Of a stretch of DNA of 64,000 nt, positions 50,059 through 61,400 are shown in pieces; the stretch's first letter is position 1; each line of letters opens with the position of its first letter. A program made the translations under genes and the position numbers. The stretch lies in assembly GCF_901709675.1 (NCBI RefSeq), contig NC_051108.1, forward strand, positions 5,614,631 through 5,678,630, read 5' to 3'. Source of the stretch: Syngnathus acus. Lineage: Eukaryota > Chordata > Actinopteri > Syngnathiformes > Syngnathidae. The notes under the pieces were generated by a model, which had not been told where the DNA came from, searched no databases, and was given only the letters and a program-made list of their open reading frames with translations.

Positions 50059-53000
50059 TTAATCATTCATATTCCCCTGCTTCTTGAAGAGCTTCATGAG
50101 CTGGTAAAATCTCTGAGCAATCTAGGAAACAAAAAGGACAACATTACAGTTAAGAGAATTTTCAAAAGATTTTATGGTTATTTATAAAATCAACGAGCAG
50201 TGTCGCTGTAAAGACAAATTCGACATACCTGTTCTGATGGTTTCTTAAGTTTATCTGACAGGGCAGCAAATGTTTTTCGTGAAGCACCTTTTCTTTTCAG
50301 GTCCACGAGAATGGCTCGATCTTCATCTCTAGAATGTCACATATATTTTTTATTTTAGCAACTTTGAAATAGTAATGCTTTTTTCCCCTAAATTTTGAAA
50401 ATTCAGGTATATTGTTCTGGAATTGTTCTGGTTTTATCTTTCCTGGAGGGGGATTTCTATAAATACATTTGGAAATATATTGGAAAAAAAAAAAAAAAGA
50501 TTTATACAACATAAGTAATGATTTAGGTACTGACCTGGTCCATGCGATCACCAAAGCTCCTTTTTTCTTGATCATGTTCATGGCAGACAAACTATTTGGG
50601 GATGAAGGAACGGAATTTGATTCCACGTCATTTTTGGAGTTGAAGTCTTCCGTATCATTTTCTTCATCCTTTCTTGAACGCTTGGCTTTTGATTGCTCAT
50701 GTTGCTTTTTCCGTTTTTTACTTTTCTCACAATCCTTATTGTCTTTTTCTGTGACTCTGACCTTTGACACTTCTTGACCGGTGCTTTTCTGTGAATCAGA
50801 AATAATAGTTTCTGCTGGGCAGGGAGGATTCTGACTGCGTTTCTCCATTTGGACTGATAGATTGGGGTTCTCCTTATTTCCATGTACATTGCTCTTCTGC
50901 TCGCAGCTTTCAAGTAAAGTTTCTTCAGAAGTCTTCATTTTCAGAGTAGTGTTTTGAGAAGCAACAAGGTTGTCGTTTGTAGCGTCATCTTTTGAGGTAG
51001 CTGAAGGGTCTTTATTTAGTCTCAAAGAATCGTCTTTAAAACTGGAAGTATCTTGACATATAAGGTGGTCTTCAGAAAGGTCAGCAAAACTGTATTTTGC
51101 AGGCATTACATTACATGAATGATCATCTTTTTGAATCTTTTTGTGTTTTCCTTGTATTTCCTCTCTATTATTATCTTCTTCTGTTTGAGTTAAGCTCACA
51201 TCTGTCAGTATATTCCCCTGACGGATCTTCACAACAAAATGATCGTTGGACTTCTCCATCACGAGTGCCTGCATGGGTAATTCAGGCTTCAACACAAAAG
51301 TATTGTCAATTATTTGTGAGGTTGCACTGTTGCTAGATCCAAGGCTGGAGTTGTCCGTGTCAAGGGCGAGGTGGATATCTTGTTCAGATGCATCTTCACC
51401 ATCTAACAAAGCATCTTCACTAATGTGAGCACTGATGACACTATCTGGAGGGGATAGAGTATGTATGCTAGATGGTTGGAGAAAGCTCAAGTGGCTGTCA
51501 GACTTCAGAGGTGATGGGATAGTAAGGGAAACTGCCAAATCTTCAGCTAGGATCGAATAATTTCTCTGGGACAAAAAACTGGATTGATTCTCGGACGGAA
51601 CCTCCAACAAGCAGCTTTCGTCAAATAAAACTGGATTCGTTCTGGTCATGTCTTTGGACCGTGGTGATATGCTTGTCCATGTAGCAATGAGTTTGGTGGG
51701 GGTATCAAATTTGGTTGGTGGGATTAATTTAGATGGAGATTGGAATTTATTTGGAGTTGTAACGCAGGCGAGTAGCTCTCCGTTTTTCTTTGGGGTACTA
51801 AGAGTCCATGATGATGTACTTTCTCCAGGTATTCCAGTGGTTTCAAGTAAGTCCGATCCTTGCAAGAGACACTTGAATATTTCTCCCATTTGAGAATCTC
51901 TGACCAGGTTGAACGTTAAACTGGTCGTTTGCTGCTCTGTGAGTAGTTCAAAGTCACTTTTGTCAAGTATGGATGTGCTTTGAGAAGCTACCAAAGAAGT
52001 CATTTGATCTGAAGCTGATTTTTTTGGAGGAGAAAGATGGTCGGTTCCTGGATTGGCAGAATTAGATGTATTTGCAAAACCTTCTTTGACCGTGGGAGTG
52101 AGTCTGATATCTTTCCCTCTGCTACCAAGACCTGTTTTATGAGGAGCGGCAAACGGTTTGATTTGTTTCAGAGAGGTAAGTGTATCTTTCCTGTTGCAAT
52201 CTTGATGAATTTTCTCATGAGGCGATCCCAAAAGTCCTTCAGTGCTCCGAGACGTCTTTTCTTCAGGTGAAATTTTTCCTGGTCTACATAGGTTCTTCAG
52301 AGTCACGTAAACTTCCTTAAGCAAGAACTCAACTTCATTATCTACAAAGACCCACAATTTTTGTTTCAGATCAACAGCTTGTTGGTCAAAGATACGTTTT
52401 ACAATCCCATTGTCTGCTACTTTGTTAAAAACTGACACAATTAATAATTTGAGCTTTGATTTCAGCTCCGTTGCCTGACAACATATTTGACCGAAATGTG
52501 CACTGTCCACAAATTCCACAAATGACTCTCTGAAATTCTCCATTACACCAAAGAAACTCTTCTTTGGAAAGGATTTGTGAAGTTTCATGTATTTTTTACG
52601 GATTTCCAACCGAACTGATGTGAACATTTCCATGACTTCTTCTATTGTTGAAAAAGAAGCTTTGGCCAATGATGGGCAAACTGTTTTAAAACGGCTCTTA
52701 TTATTGGCTGGACTTTGCGTTGATGCACTTTCGGTTGTCGTCTTTTCTTTTGAAGCAACACACGTTTCTTCAGAATTTCTTTTCAAAAGATTTTGCCTGG
52801 TGGTAGCATTGAGAGATGACTTCATTTCCTCACTTCCACTTGAAATGTCGCTTTCCTCTACTTCAGTGTCAGACTGATTTAAAGGCAATTCTGATAATTT
52901 GTCATCCGAGTCCTGTTTGTCATGTTTTACGGGACAACCTGGATATTTGTTTTCTTTGTTTAAATCCAGTTTCTTAGAGTTGGGATCATCGACTGTAGTT

Positions 53001-56000
53001 GAGAACTCTGCACACATGAAAAAGAATACGACAAGTGGGTCAGGAGAAAATACAAGAAAGTTCAAGGTAAAATTTTTTTGCTCAACTTAAACACTGAGGA
53101 ATAGAAAAATGTTACCTTTTTGCAGGCTTTTCACATGCCCAGGTTTTCCATGAAGAAGGTGGCGACTTGTCTTCATCAGGTGGATTGGACTCCTCAATGG
53201 GCTGATTGCATCCGGGATTCTCTTAAGATGGCAAAGTGTTCGTATCATGGAGTCCTCGTCGTGAAATAATTGCACCGGCGTGGAAGGCGCGAGATTTTTT
53301 GCTCGAAGCTTTTTCTTGGGTGTGACAGTGAGATCACGATAATCATTTGGTAAAGCAATTTCTTCTGTTGTGCTGCTGACCTTAGACACAGCAATACAGC
53401 CAATGGATGTGCTTGAGTCAATTGATGTGCCGTTATCCTTTTTCAAATGAACTGCCTCACGCAAACTAAGCTCCTCTTGAGGAACCGATTCCGCACTTAT
53501 GGTACTAGATACGGCATCTCTGAAATCATCTTGAGCACAATGTACGTCCTCGCTGGTTGCTCCTGGTTGAGAATCCTGAGATAGAGGAATTTGATATGTT
53601 TTACCTCCAGGATTCATCTTGATCATTTCTTCAGGGACAAATCTATCCTTTGGTGCGCCTGGTCTTTGGAAACTTTCAATTGAGGTAGGACATTGTGCAA
53701 TAGCAACACACTGATTTCTGTGACTTCCACTGGTTAGTTTTTGTAAAGGACTGATTGGTCGGTTAATCATAATGTTCCCAAATATGTTGCTGTCATGACT
53801 AGTTTCATCTTGTAATTGGGTGTCTGGACTAAATTTAGCTTTGGCCTCATTGTTTCCATTTTTTTCTATTAGTGACCCTTCTGGTATGTGATGTGTAGCC
53901 ATGAAATTTGCTTCTGAATCGATGGATTGGTTGGATTTTATAGCTTGGACACAAGTGCCTTCTAGTTTCGGAATAGCTAAACAAGAGTCATTGTGGCTTG
54001 TGTGTTTTTCCTGGATTGCTTTCAGTGGCAACATTTCTGAAGTTGCTGCGTCAATAGAATTTGGAGGTAATGTTTTTATTCCTTTAAATTCATTGCTGAC
54101 ATTTTGATCACAAGCAGCTTGGACGCCATCATCTGGCATATTTTCAAATGCAGTGAGTCGATCCTGGCTGGTGTTGTTGGGTACTGGCTTTTTAATTGGT
54201 GAAATGGTTAGATTTAGTGTTTCCATGAAGCACAGTTTCCTGTTTTGGGTTTTTTCCTCCACTGGTTCCATTGCTAATGTTTTCACATGTTTTTCTTGTC
54301 TTTCTTTATTGCGTTTGACATTGTGGGATTCTTTTGATGGCGGATTTTCAGCTGGTCTGCTTTTCTCCGATGAAAAACTTCTGTGCCTATTGTCTCCCTT
54401 CCAATGATAATCTTTTGAAAGCCTGTCCCGCTTCATCTCTTTGGAGAACTCACTGTAGCTTTCTGTTTGACGATTTGTAGAAGACCTCCTCCGGTCGTTT
54501 GAATTTGAATGTTCTATTTGTGAATTGCCGCATTTAAGACTAGTCTCCATTTTTTTATGATGCCGCCGAGAGTCCTCTGTATCGGCATCGTGTTGACAAT
54601 CAATTTTGTGTCTCCTCTCTCCACTTCGCCCTCTATAAGCATCCGAAGAACCTAAATTATTTATAGGAGGACTTCTACTTCTGTCTGATCTGTGATATCC
54701 ATCGACATTTTTGTTGTCGCTGCTTTTCCTGGAGTCATATCTTCTTCCGGAGTCTTTGTCTAATTTATGAGTTCTGTCTTTCTCAGTTGTATATCTGCCC
54801 CGCTTGGGAGATGAACTTGATCTGTGCTTTCTGTCTGTGGCATCAAAAGGCTTCTGACATGGTTTGTCTTTGTGCTCATGATGCCGGGTTGAACTGACGA
54901 GAGAGTTGCTGGTAGAATGTTCATTGTGTCTGTCAGGCACGAGATCATGTCCACGTTTGGAACGACTATAAGAAGAAGAGGAGCTAGCCTTGTTAGGGCT
55001 GTGACTTTCTCTTCTGGGGGGTTGAAGGGGAACTTTTGGAAGACCACTATCCCTTGATGATGATGATGTTCGAGAAGAAGGGCGCAAGGAAGGACTAGGT
55101 GTTGGAGATTTTGGAGTCCTCGTGGAGTTATAGACAGTTTTACTGGAGGAGTTTTGATCCTGAAGATGATTCACTCTTGAATGATGATCTTGACCTTTGT
55201 TTGATCTGTTGGAAAATATACGTTAGCAAATTGAATCCGTGCAATTGAATGGGTGTCAATTATTAGCTTATTTAACTATTTGTTAACTTATTTCTTACAA
55301 ATAGTGGGGTTCACTATATTTCATTTTATAGCTTAACTCTAGTTCATTTGCACATTTACATTTTGAGACTTACGACTGATTCAGCCTTTGAATCTCAGCA
55401 TCCTTTCGCAAAACCTCTTGTCTGGCTGTCCGTAAAAGTGCAGAGATATTCTTTTTGAGGTGAGTGTTCTCAGTGTTCAGCTTTGTGTTCTAGAAACAAA
55501 AAAAAAGTATTAATTTGGATGAGTGATTGTGAGCCACAGCTAATATCAACAGTTCAAAGATGAACCTGCATCTCCATGTTCTGAAGTCTTCTGTGTAACT
55601 CTTTAATTTGCTGTTGGGCTGCTTCGAATCGGGATTTCAACTGCAATCATCAAAAAACAAAAGTGAGATTCGTTCACGTCTAAATTGAGATCCTCTACCT
55701 GGGAGCAATTTTCAAAAAAATTGCATGTTATGAGGCTAAATTAACGAACCTCAAAATAAGTAACTAACCTCAGTATAAGATGATTCTCTATCCTGTTGTT
55801 CTTCTGTTACAATCTCTTCGTATAGATCCATTGAGTCTTTCAGCTGAGAAGGATTTGGAGAGATTTTCTCTGTAAAATAAGAAAATAATTATAACCCAGT
55901 CATCTCGTCAAACCAAAACATTTGAGGAAGCCAATTATTTTTCACAGAAATGATTTTAAAACTTATTTTACCTAAACTCCTGGAATGGTTGAGATCAAGG

Positions 56001-56414
56001 TCATCGTAGATGTCCACAGAATCTTCATTGACGACAGCTGTAGATTTAAAAGTTATAGAGAATGTTATCATGGCATTTAAAAGATCCACATTCAACATAT
56101 TTGCAAAAAAAATCATGAGGCTCCAGTTCGAAAAATTCGGAAGAATAGGCGTTCGTAACTTGAGGTACCACTGTACTATAGCTAGCGCTCAACCCTTATA
56201 AGATACAATATAACTCGAGGAGTTCATGCTGTAGCTTCTTCTGATGTCAGTCCAGTTTAAAAATAAATAAATAATTAATTAATTAAAATTGGGATTGGAC
56301 CATGTGATTCTTTGCCCCTATTACCCAGCCCTCCATACAAGATTAAAAATCCTCTATAACCGCAATATTTATATACATACCAACAAGAGCCATGTCATTG
56401 CTGGTCCTCTCCAT
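50059..56414 (-). CDS. casp8ap2: Caspase-8-associated protein 2 (FLASH)
   Basis: FLASH is a large nuclear scaffold of histone locus bodies, needed for replication-dependent histone pre-mRNA 3' processing, and also linked to caspase-8 signalling. Nine exons on the minus strand: 56414-56381, 56037-55972, 55869-55769, 55640-55566, 55489-55374, 55205-53116, 53007-50535, 50328-50229, 50121-50059, all joining in phase to 1705 residues (human about 1982). The N-terminal part has SMDLYEEIVTEE and a coiled coil (LKKNISALLRTARQEVLRKD). The middle is Ser/Lys/Arg-rich and low-complexity. Conserved blocks include LTEQQTTSLTFNLVRDSQMG, GEIFKCLLQGSDLL and DALLDGEDASEQDIHLAL. The last three exons encode the SANT/Myb-like end (KKKGALVIAWTR, then AQRFYQLMKLFKKQ) that binds NPAT in human. 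Divergent to mdn1, as in human. Confidence 0.94.
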
Positions 56415-57452
56415 TTTTTCAAGTACCTTTGTTGCTCACTTTGTACCTAAAAAAAAAAGAGAAATAAAGAGTGATTAAAGACAGGCTAAGGATGTCACGT
56501 GTTAAGGTAAAATAGCCTCCCCATCAATAGATAGACCCATTTTAATTTCAGCTGTTTCCCTGGATTATAGCTTCTGTCTTGTTAAACTTTGTTTTGTCTT
56601 GAAATAATCATACTGGTTAATATGAATCCAAAGAACTGACATGACGTGGCATTTTGAAACTATAAAATGTGTATAGCGTGTTCGTGCGTTTTAACACATT
56701 TAGTCCGGGAGCGCATTACTGCGTTAGTACCACAGCCAGAAGCGCTATAACGCATTTCTACCTTTAACACCGGGGGCACGGATTATTTTCCTTGACTATT
56801 TCTCGATTTTATAGCCAATGAAATGCATTCGAATTTTACACGTCACGGCGTAGAGTAGATTTTTATTTATTTTTTTTGCATTATGGCTGCAGGAATTTTG
56901 GAATACTACGTGACAACACGCTTGACAAAAATTAGATCGGGTGTTGTGGCTGAAAAATATATTTATGAATGGGGATGAAGGAGATTTCGAAGGCTTCGAG
57001 TCAGACTAATTTTAATCGCGGCTGTTTTCAAAATGCACCCGTCCCAATTATTAAATAAAAAATAGACACGAATTTGTAAAAAAAAGTTTAAAAAAATGTT
57101 GCTTCATCTTCAGATTATCATGCACTGTGTGCTAACCACAATGTTATTTATCATACGTCAATGCCACTCCAATAGTCTTGCATCGAATTCCGGCAACTAG
57201 TATATTACTATATTACTGACAAGTATGTTTGATTAAGGTGAAAACATCACGATAGCAATCACGTCAAATTGCTTCTCAGGAGCCAGTTGACATTGGCGTG
57301 TATACAACATTAACTCGTATCCTCGCTGGGGAAATTAGTACACATTTTGAGGCAATAGAGTCGCAAAACACATTTTTAAACAGCCAAAGCTATTTTTTCT
57401 TGGAGTGAAAAACAAACCTGCGCGAAATGATCACACAAAAATCATCGTACGA

Positions 57453-57462
57453 AAAATGGCGG
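57453..57462 (+). promoter_or_regulatory. YY1-like motif
   Basis: AAAATGGCGG followed by AACCG. This type of site is common just downstream of TATA-less housekeeping start sites. By-eye match only. Confidence 0.35.
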
Positions 57463-57654
57463 AACCGAGTCCGTTGTCATGTCTATTTATGTAGTAGAGT
57501 CGACCAACTTCCAAAACGTTTTTGTTACGTTTAACGGTGAATACGGATTAACTGTTATTCCCTTATACATTATACGGTATTGAACCATGATCGTGTATGC
57601 ATGTATTAACTTGTTTGGGTATTGTTCTCTGCAGGCACCGGTTTAATAAGTAGA

Positions 57655-57822
57655 ATGTCGCGCCAAGAGCCCTTGCCACAGGAAGTAACAACGCATCTTC
57701 CCGCGAAGAGACCACGATTACGAAGCCATGAACATCTTGCAACACAATCATTAGACAGAAAAAGTGTCCTACTACCTCGAAGAGTCATATCTCCACAAAA
57801 CCGTGAGATGTTTGAAAAATGA
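57655..57822 (+). other. Unassigned exon-like ORF (55 codons)
   Basis: ATGTCGCGCC is preceded by an acceptor-like CTCTGCAG (ending 57634) and the frame runs to a TGA at 57820-57822. A donor-like ACC/GTGAGA at 57800 lies inside it. The product would start MSRQEPLPQEVTTH and contain the basic run AKRPRLRSHEHL. I do not recognise it. It may be a leader exon of mdn1, a lineage-specific gene, or chance. Confidence 0.25.
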
Positions 57823-58280
57823 AAAGACTGCCTCAGACTCGTAGTTTGCAATTGCGAAGTTGGTCGTCTCGCGGTAAACCTCGTCGACGGCTTCCGATTA
57901 AGTCATCGCAGCATCCGTTGCTGGGTATAGACACAAGCTGTGTCCAAATTCGTAGGATGTGTCCTCGGAAGGCTGGAACGTCACGTGACCCAAGGATCTA
58001 GCCTTGAAAGTTACCTTCGTTTCCATGGTGACGTTCTTCTTATTACTTTTTGAAGTTTTTATTTAGGAACTCAGAACAAGGAAACACAACATAGAGCTTA
58101 AGAAATAAATCACTCAAATACAAGGTTTTGTGTGCGTTGGAATTTGTGGGCATGCGGCCAAAAATTGGGCTACGGTGGTACACTTCAACTAGGTATACAC
58201 TTCAACGAGGACCCGAGAGTGTAACGCGGGTATTTGGACATGCTGTCATTTGTCTCAAATTGGAAGTAGTATAACTCGAC

Positions 58281-58305
58281 CCGGAAGTACTAGTTTTCTC
58301 ACGTG
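58281..58305 (+). promoter_or_regulatory. ETS site and E-box upstream of mdn1
   Basis: CCGGAAGT at 58281-58288 is a canonical ETS/GABP site and CACGTG at 58300-58305 a canonical E-box, 147-171 bp upstream of the mdn1 ATG. This combination is typical of growth-linked housekeeping promoters and would suit a ribosome-assembly gene. Confidence 0.4.
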
Positions 58306-58451
58306 TGGACAGCATTTTATCATGTGTGCTAGATGTGTAACTTAAGTACGCGGAGTTTTGATGAGCCAATTTCTTGAAAACATTTTTAGTTAGTGTGGAC
58401 GGAGGTTTCCCCCCCCCCCCAACACTCTTTCTTGAGACGATCAATGATACG

Positions 58452-61400
58452 ATGGGTGATTTAGAACTGAGCCCATCAACACTGGCTACGATATGTAGCC
58501 ATATCGACGAAAGTCACAGTCAACTTGGCCGATTTCTTTCCAAGCAGGTTTGTTTGATTGTGTGGTAGAAATTTTTGTTAAGATATGTTTTTGACTGACG
58601 TGTTCATAACATGCCATAAATAATAACATTGCTGGCGTGTATTGTGCTTATGTGTTGTGTCTATGTGTGTGTGTTGTGTAGTCACTTGAGCAAATATTGC
58701 TGTACAAAGTATTTTTTTTATTTTTATTACTTGCTTTTACTTCAGGTATGGAGTCAGCATGACAGACATAATATCCTGGAGTGCCTGGCTCAGCTGCTGC
58801 TGGAGAAGGATTATACATTGTTGATAGCTAGACATCTGCGACCCCTTGTTCTGGATTTGCTGGAGCGGAATGCAGAGAGGGTTAAATCAAATGGCAGGAT
58901 CAACCACGATCTCCACGAGCGCCTGTGTGTGGCCCTCAGCAAACTTCTTTGCATTAGCCCCGATGCTCAGGCGTAAGTCCACATTATTTTTCACAACACA
59001 ATTCCACCCACCCGACTGATCATCTTTGAGTAAAAGTTTTGATTTTGGAGGGATAACTGCTCTCCTTGACCCTTGTTTGGTGTTCGGGTCTGTGGGACCC
59101 GTTTTCATTTTTTATTAAAAGAAAAATGATTCAATGAATTAATTTTTCAAACTGAGACTCACTACTTTGGCTCATTTTCTGTGAAGAACATATATCAGAC
59201 TACATGATATGTTAAATGTGACCTAACAAAGGTAAAGGGCAAATATTAACCATATAGATTGTTTATACTGCTTGTAATTGGAATAAGGTAAACATCTGTT
59301 CAGTATTTTAACATAAAAGTGTTTGATTGTGAGGCATTAAAAGCCACCAAATGCAACGGGTCCATCAGACCCACAAACGCCGGCTGAGTATCAACAATAT
59401 GAACATTTCACAAGCTAATTCAATACAAAAAATTTAAATGTATTTTTGTTTATTAAATTTAATTTAAATTAGGGCTGCACGATATTGACAAAATGGATAA
59501 ATAAAGGAATAAATGAGGATAAACATAATGAAACTGTTTTCTGCTTATCACTAAAAGGTTTGCTGCAAGGTACTTCAGTGATGCCCCTCCAGTTTTTCAG
59601 AGACTCTTCTTTACCAGTGAAGAGGCATCGACTGTTCAGTATGGTCCAAGGCGAATGAAACTGCGCGACCTCATGGCAGCAACCCTTCGTTACCTCAAGA
59701 GTGATTGTACCAAGTTTGAAAAGCTCTGGGACTGGAGTCCATGTGTTTCCCAGTTGCTCATGAGCGATGTTCTAGTTCGAGGGTAAGTACTGTTGACCTC
59801 TTTTTACCATTTGCAGCTAAAAGTGGTGCCAGTCGAGTGACACTTATTCTCTTGAACAGGTACACTGCTCATTGTTTAGCGCTTGTGACTCATATGACTG
59901 ATAATCAGAAAAACATCTTTTTGAGGAAGGTTCTGACAAGTGATGAGATTCTGCAGATGAAAATAAGGTCTGTTTTGGTCTCGCTTAAATTCCTTTTTTC
60001 ATTTATCCAACAAAATGTCTTTTAAAAGATGTACTGTAACTGTTTGTTTGTTTGTTCAGCGCTTTTGAAGAAACTCAGCAGACAACAGTAGAAAAAGCCC
60101 TTGTGTTAGCCAATCAACCATCAACCTTATGGCACAAGGAGAACAAGTCTACCCAAGGCCAGTTGATATCCGAGGACTTATCTCAGAACGTCGTGGCTAT
60201 TTGTGGCATTGTGCTGCCTCGGAAAGCTCCAAAACCGGCTGGCCAGGTAAGAACCTTTTATTTGTCACATTAGGTAATATTTTCTGTTCGTAGTGTGTTA
60301 AAATCCTGTTTGCAGGTACATACAAGGGATATGGTGCTGGTGGACTCAACCTGCCTGAATCTGAAAAGATTAGCATTAGCTGTGGCTTCACGGAAGCCTG
60401 TGCTCATTGAGGGACCGATCGGATGTGGTAAAACTGCTCTGGTAGAGTTCATGGCTGCTGTTACTGGTCACACAAACGCGACGGAGATTCTTAAGGTCCA
60501 ACTTGGGGATCAAACTGACAGTAAGGTAAGACCATTGGAAATATAAATATGATTGAAAATTTGAATGGGGAGAATTGCTCAAATATTGAAAACGTAGGAA
60601 TCGGGCCACACACCTCTCCCCATCTTTGATGATGTCACGGAAGGAAGCCATCACAATTTCCACATTGGACATCATTGCTTAAAATGTCCAAAAACAGCGA
60701 TCAATATGTCTACTTCAACAATAGGCTACTGAAGTCTCTAATTTTTGTGTTTTTTCCAGCTACTGCTTGGGATGTACCGTTGCAGTGATATACCAGGAAA
60801 GTTCATATGGCAACCGGGAACCCTGACACAGGCTGTCTCGAAAGGACTCTGGATTTTGTTGGAAGACATAGATCATGCCCCACTAGATGTGGTAAGTTCA
60901 AAATCCTGAAACCACTTTTAATATCACAAGCCTAATACACTATCTTGTAAATGTTAGGTTAAAATCGAGGATTTGGAATATTAAAAATGTTTAAAAAAAA
61001 AATTCTAATCTATATTTTTTGTTCTTTTCTAATTTTGACATCTTTTGACCAATTCTGTTGTCATTTTAAGATTCCAAAATTCATGACATTCAGGGCTACT
61101 TGTTTTTCCTCTTGTCTTTCCCCATTTACTCTTTTTTTTCTTAGATTTCTGTGCTCCTTCCATTAATGGAAAACAAAACATTAACGATACCAGGACGGGA
61201 AGATAGCATTGAAATCGCGCCTGGATTTCAGTTCTTTGCAACAAGAAGGTATTGCATCGGTGCCAACACATCCTGCTGCGAAAATGTTCTTTGGAATTGA
61301 CACAAGTAGTAGCAAATAAATTGTCAACAATTATTGTATACACTGCAAGTAGAAGTAGTCATGGATTTTCTATTTTCCAGATTGAATTACAGTGGTGGCA

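Larger units (their letters stand above)
56415..58451. other. Divergent casp8ap2-mdn1 promoter region
   Basis: The two genes point away from each other across 2 kb. The sequence contains AT-rich DNA to about 57400, a YY1-like AAAATGGCGG (57453-57462), an exon-like ORF (57655-57822), a perfect GTCACGTGAC palindrome (57980-57989), and an ETS site plus E-box just upstream of the mdn1 ATG. Untranslated exons are likely but not resolved. Confidence 0.5.
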
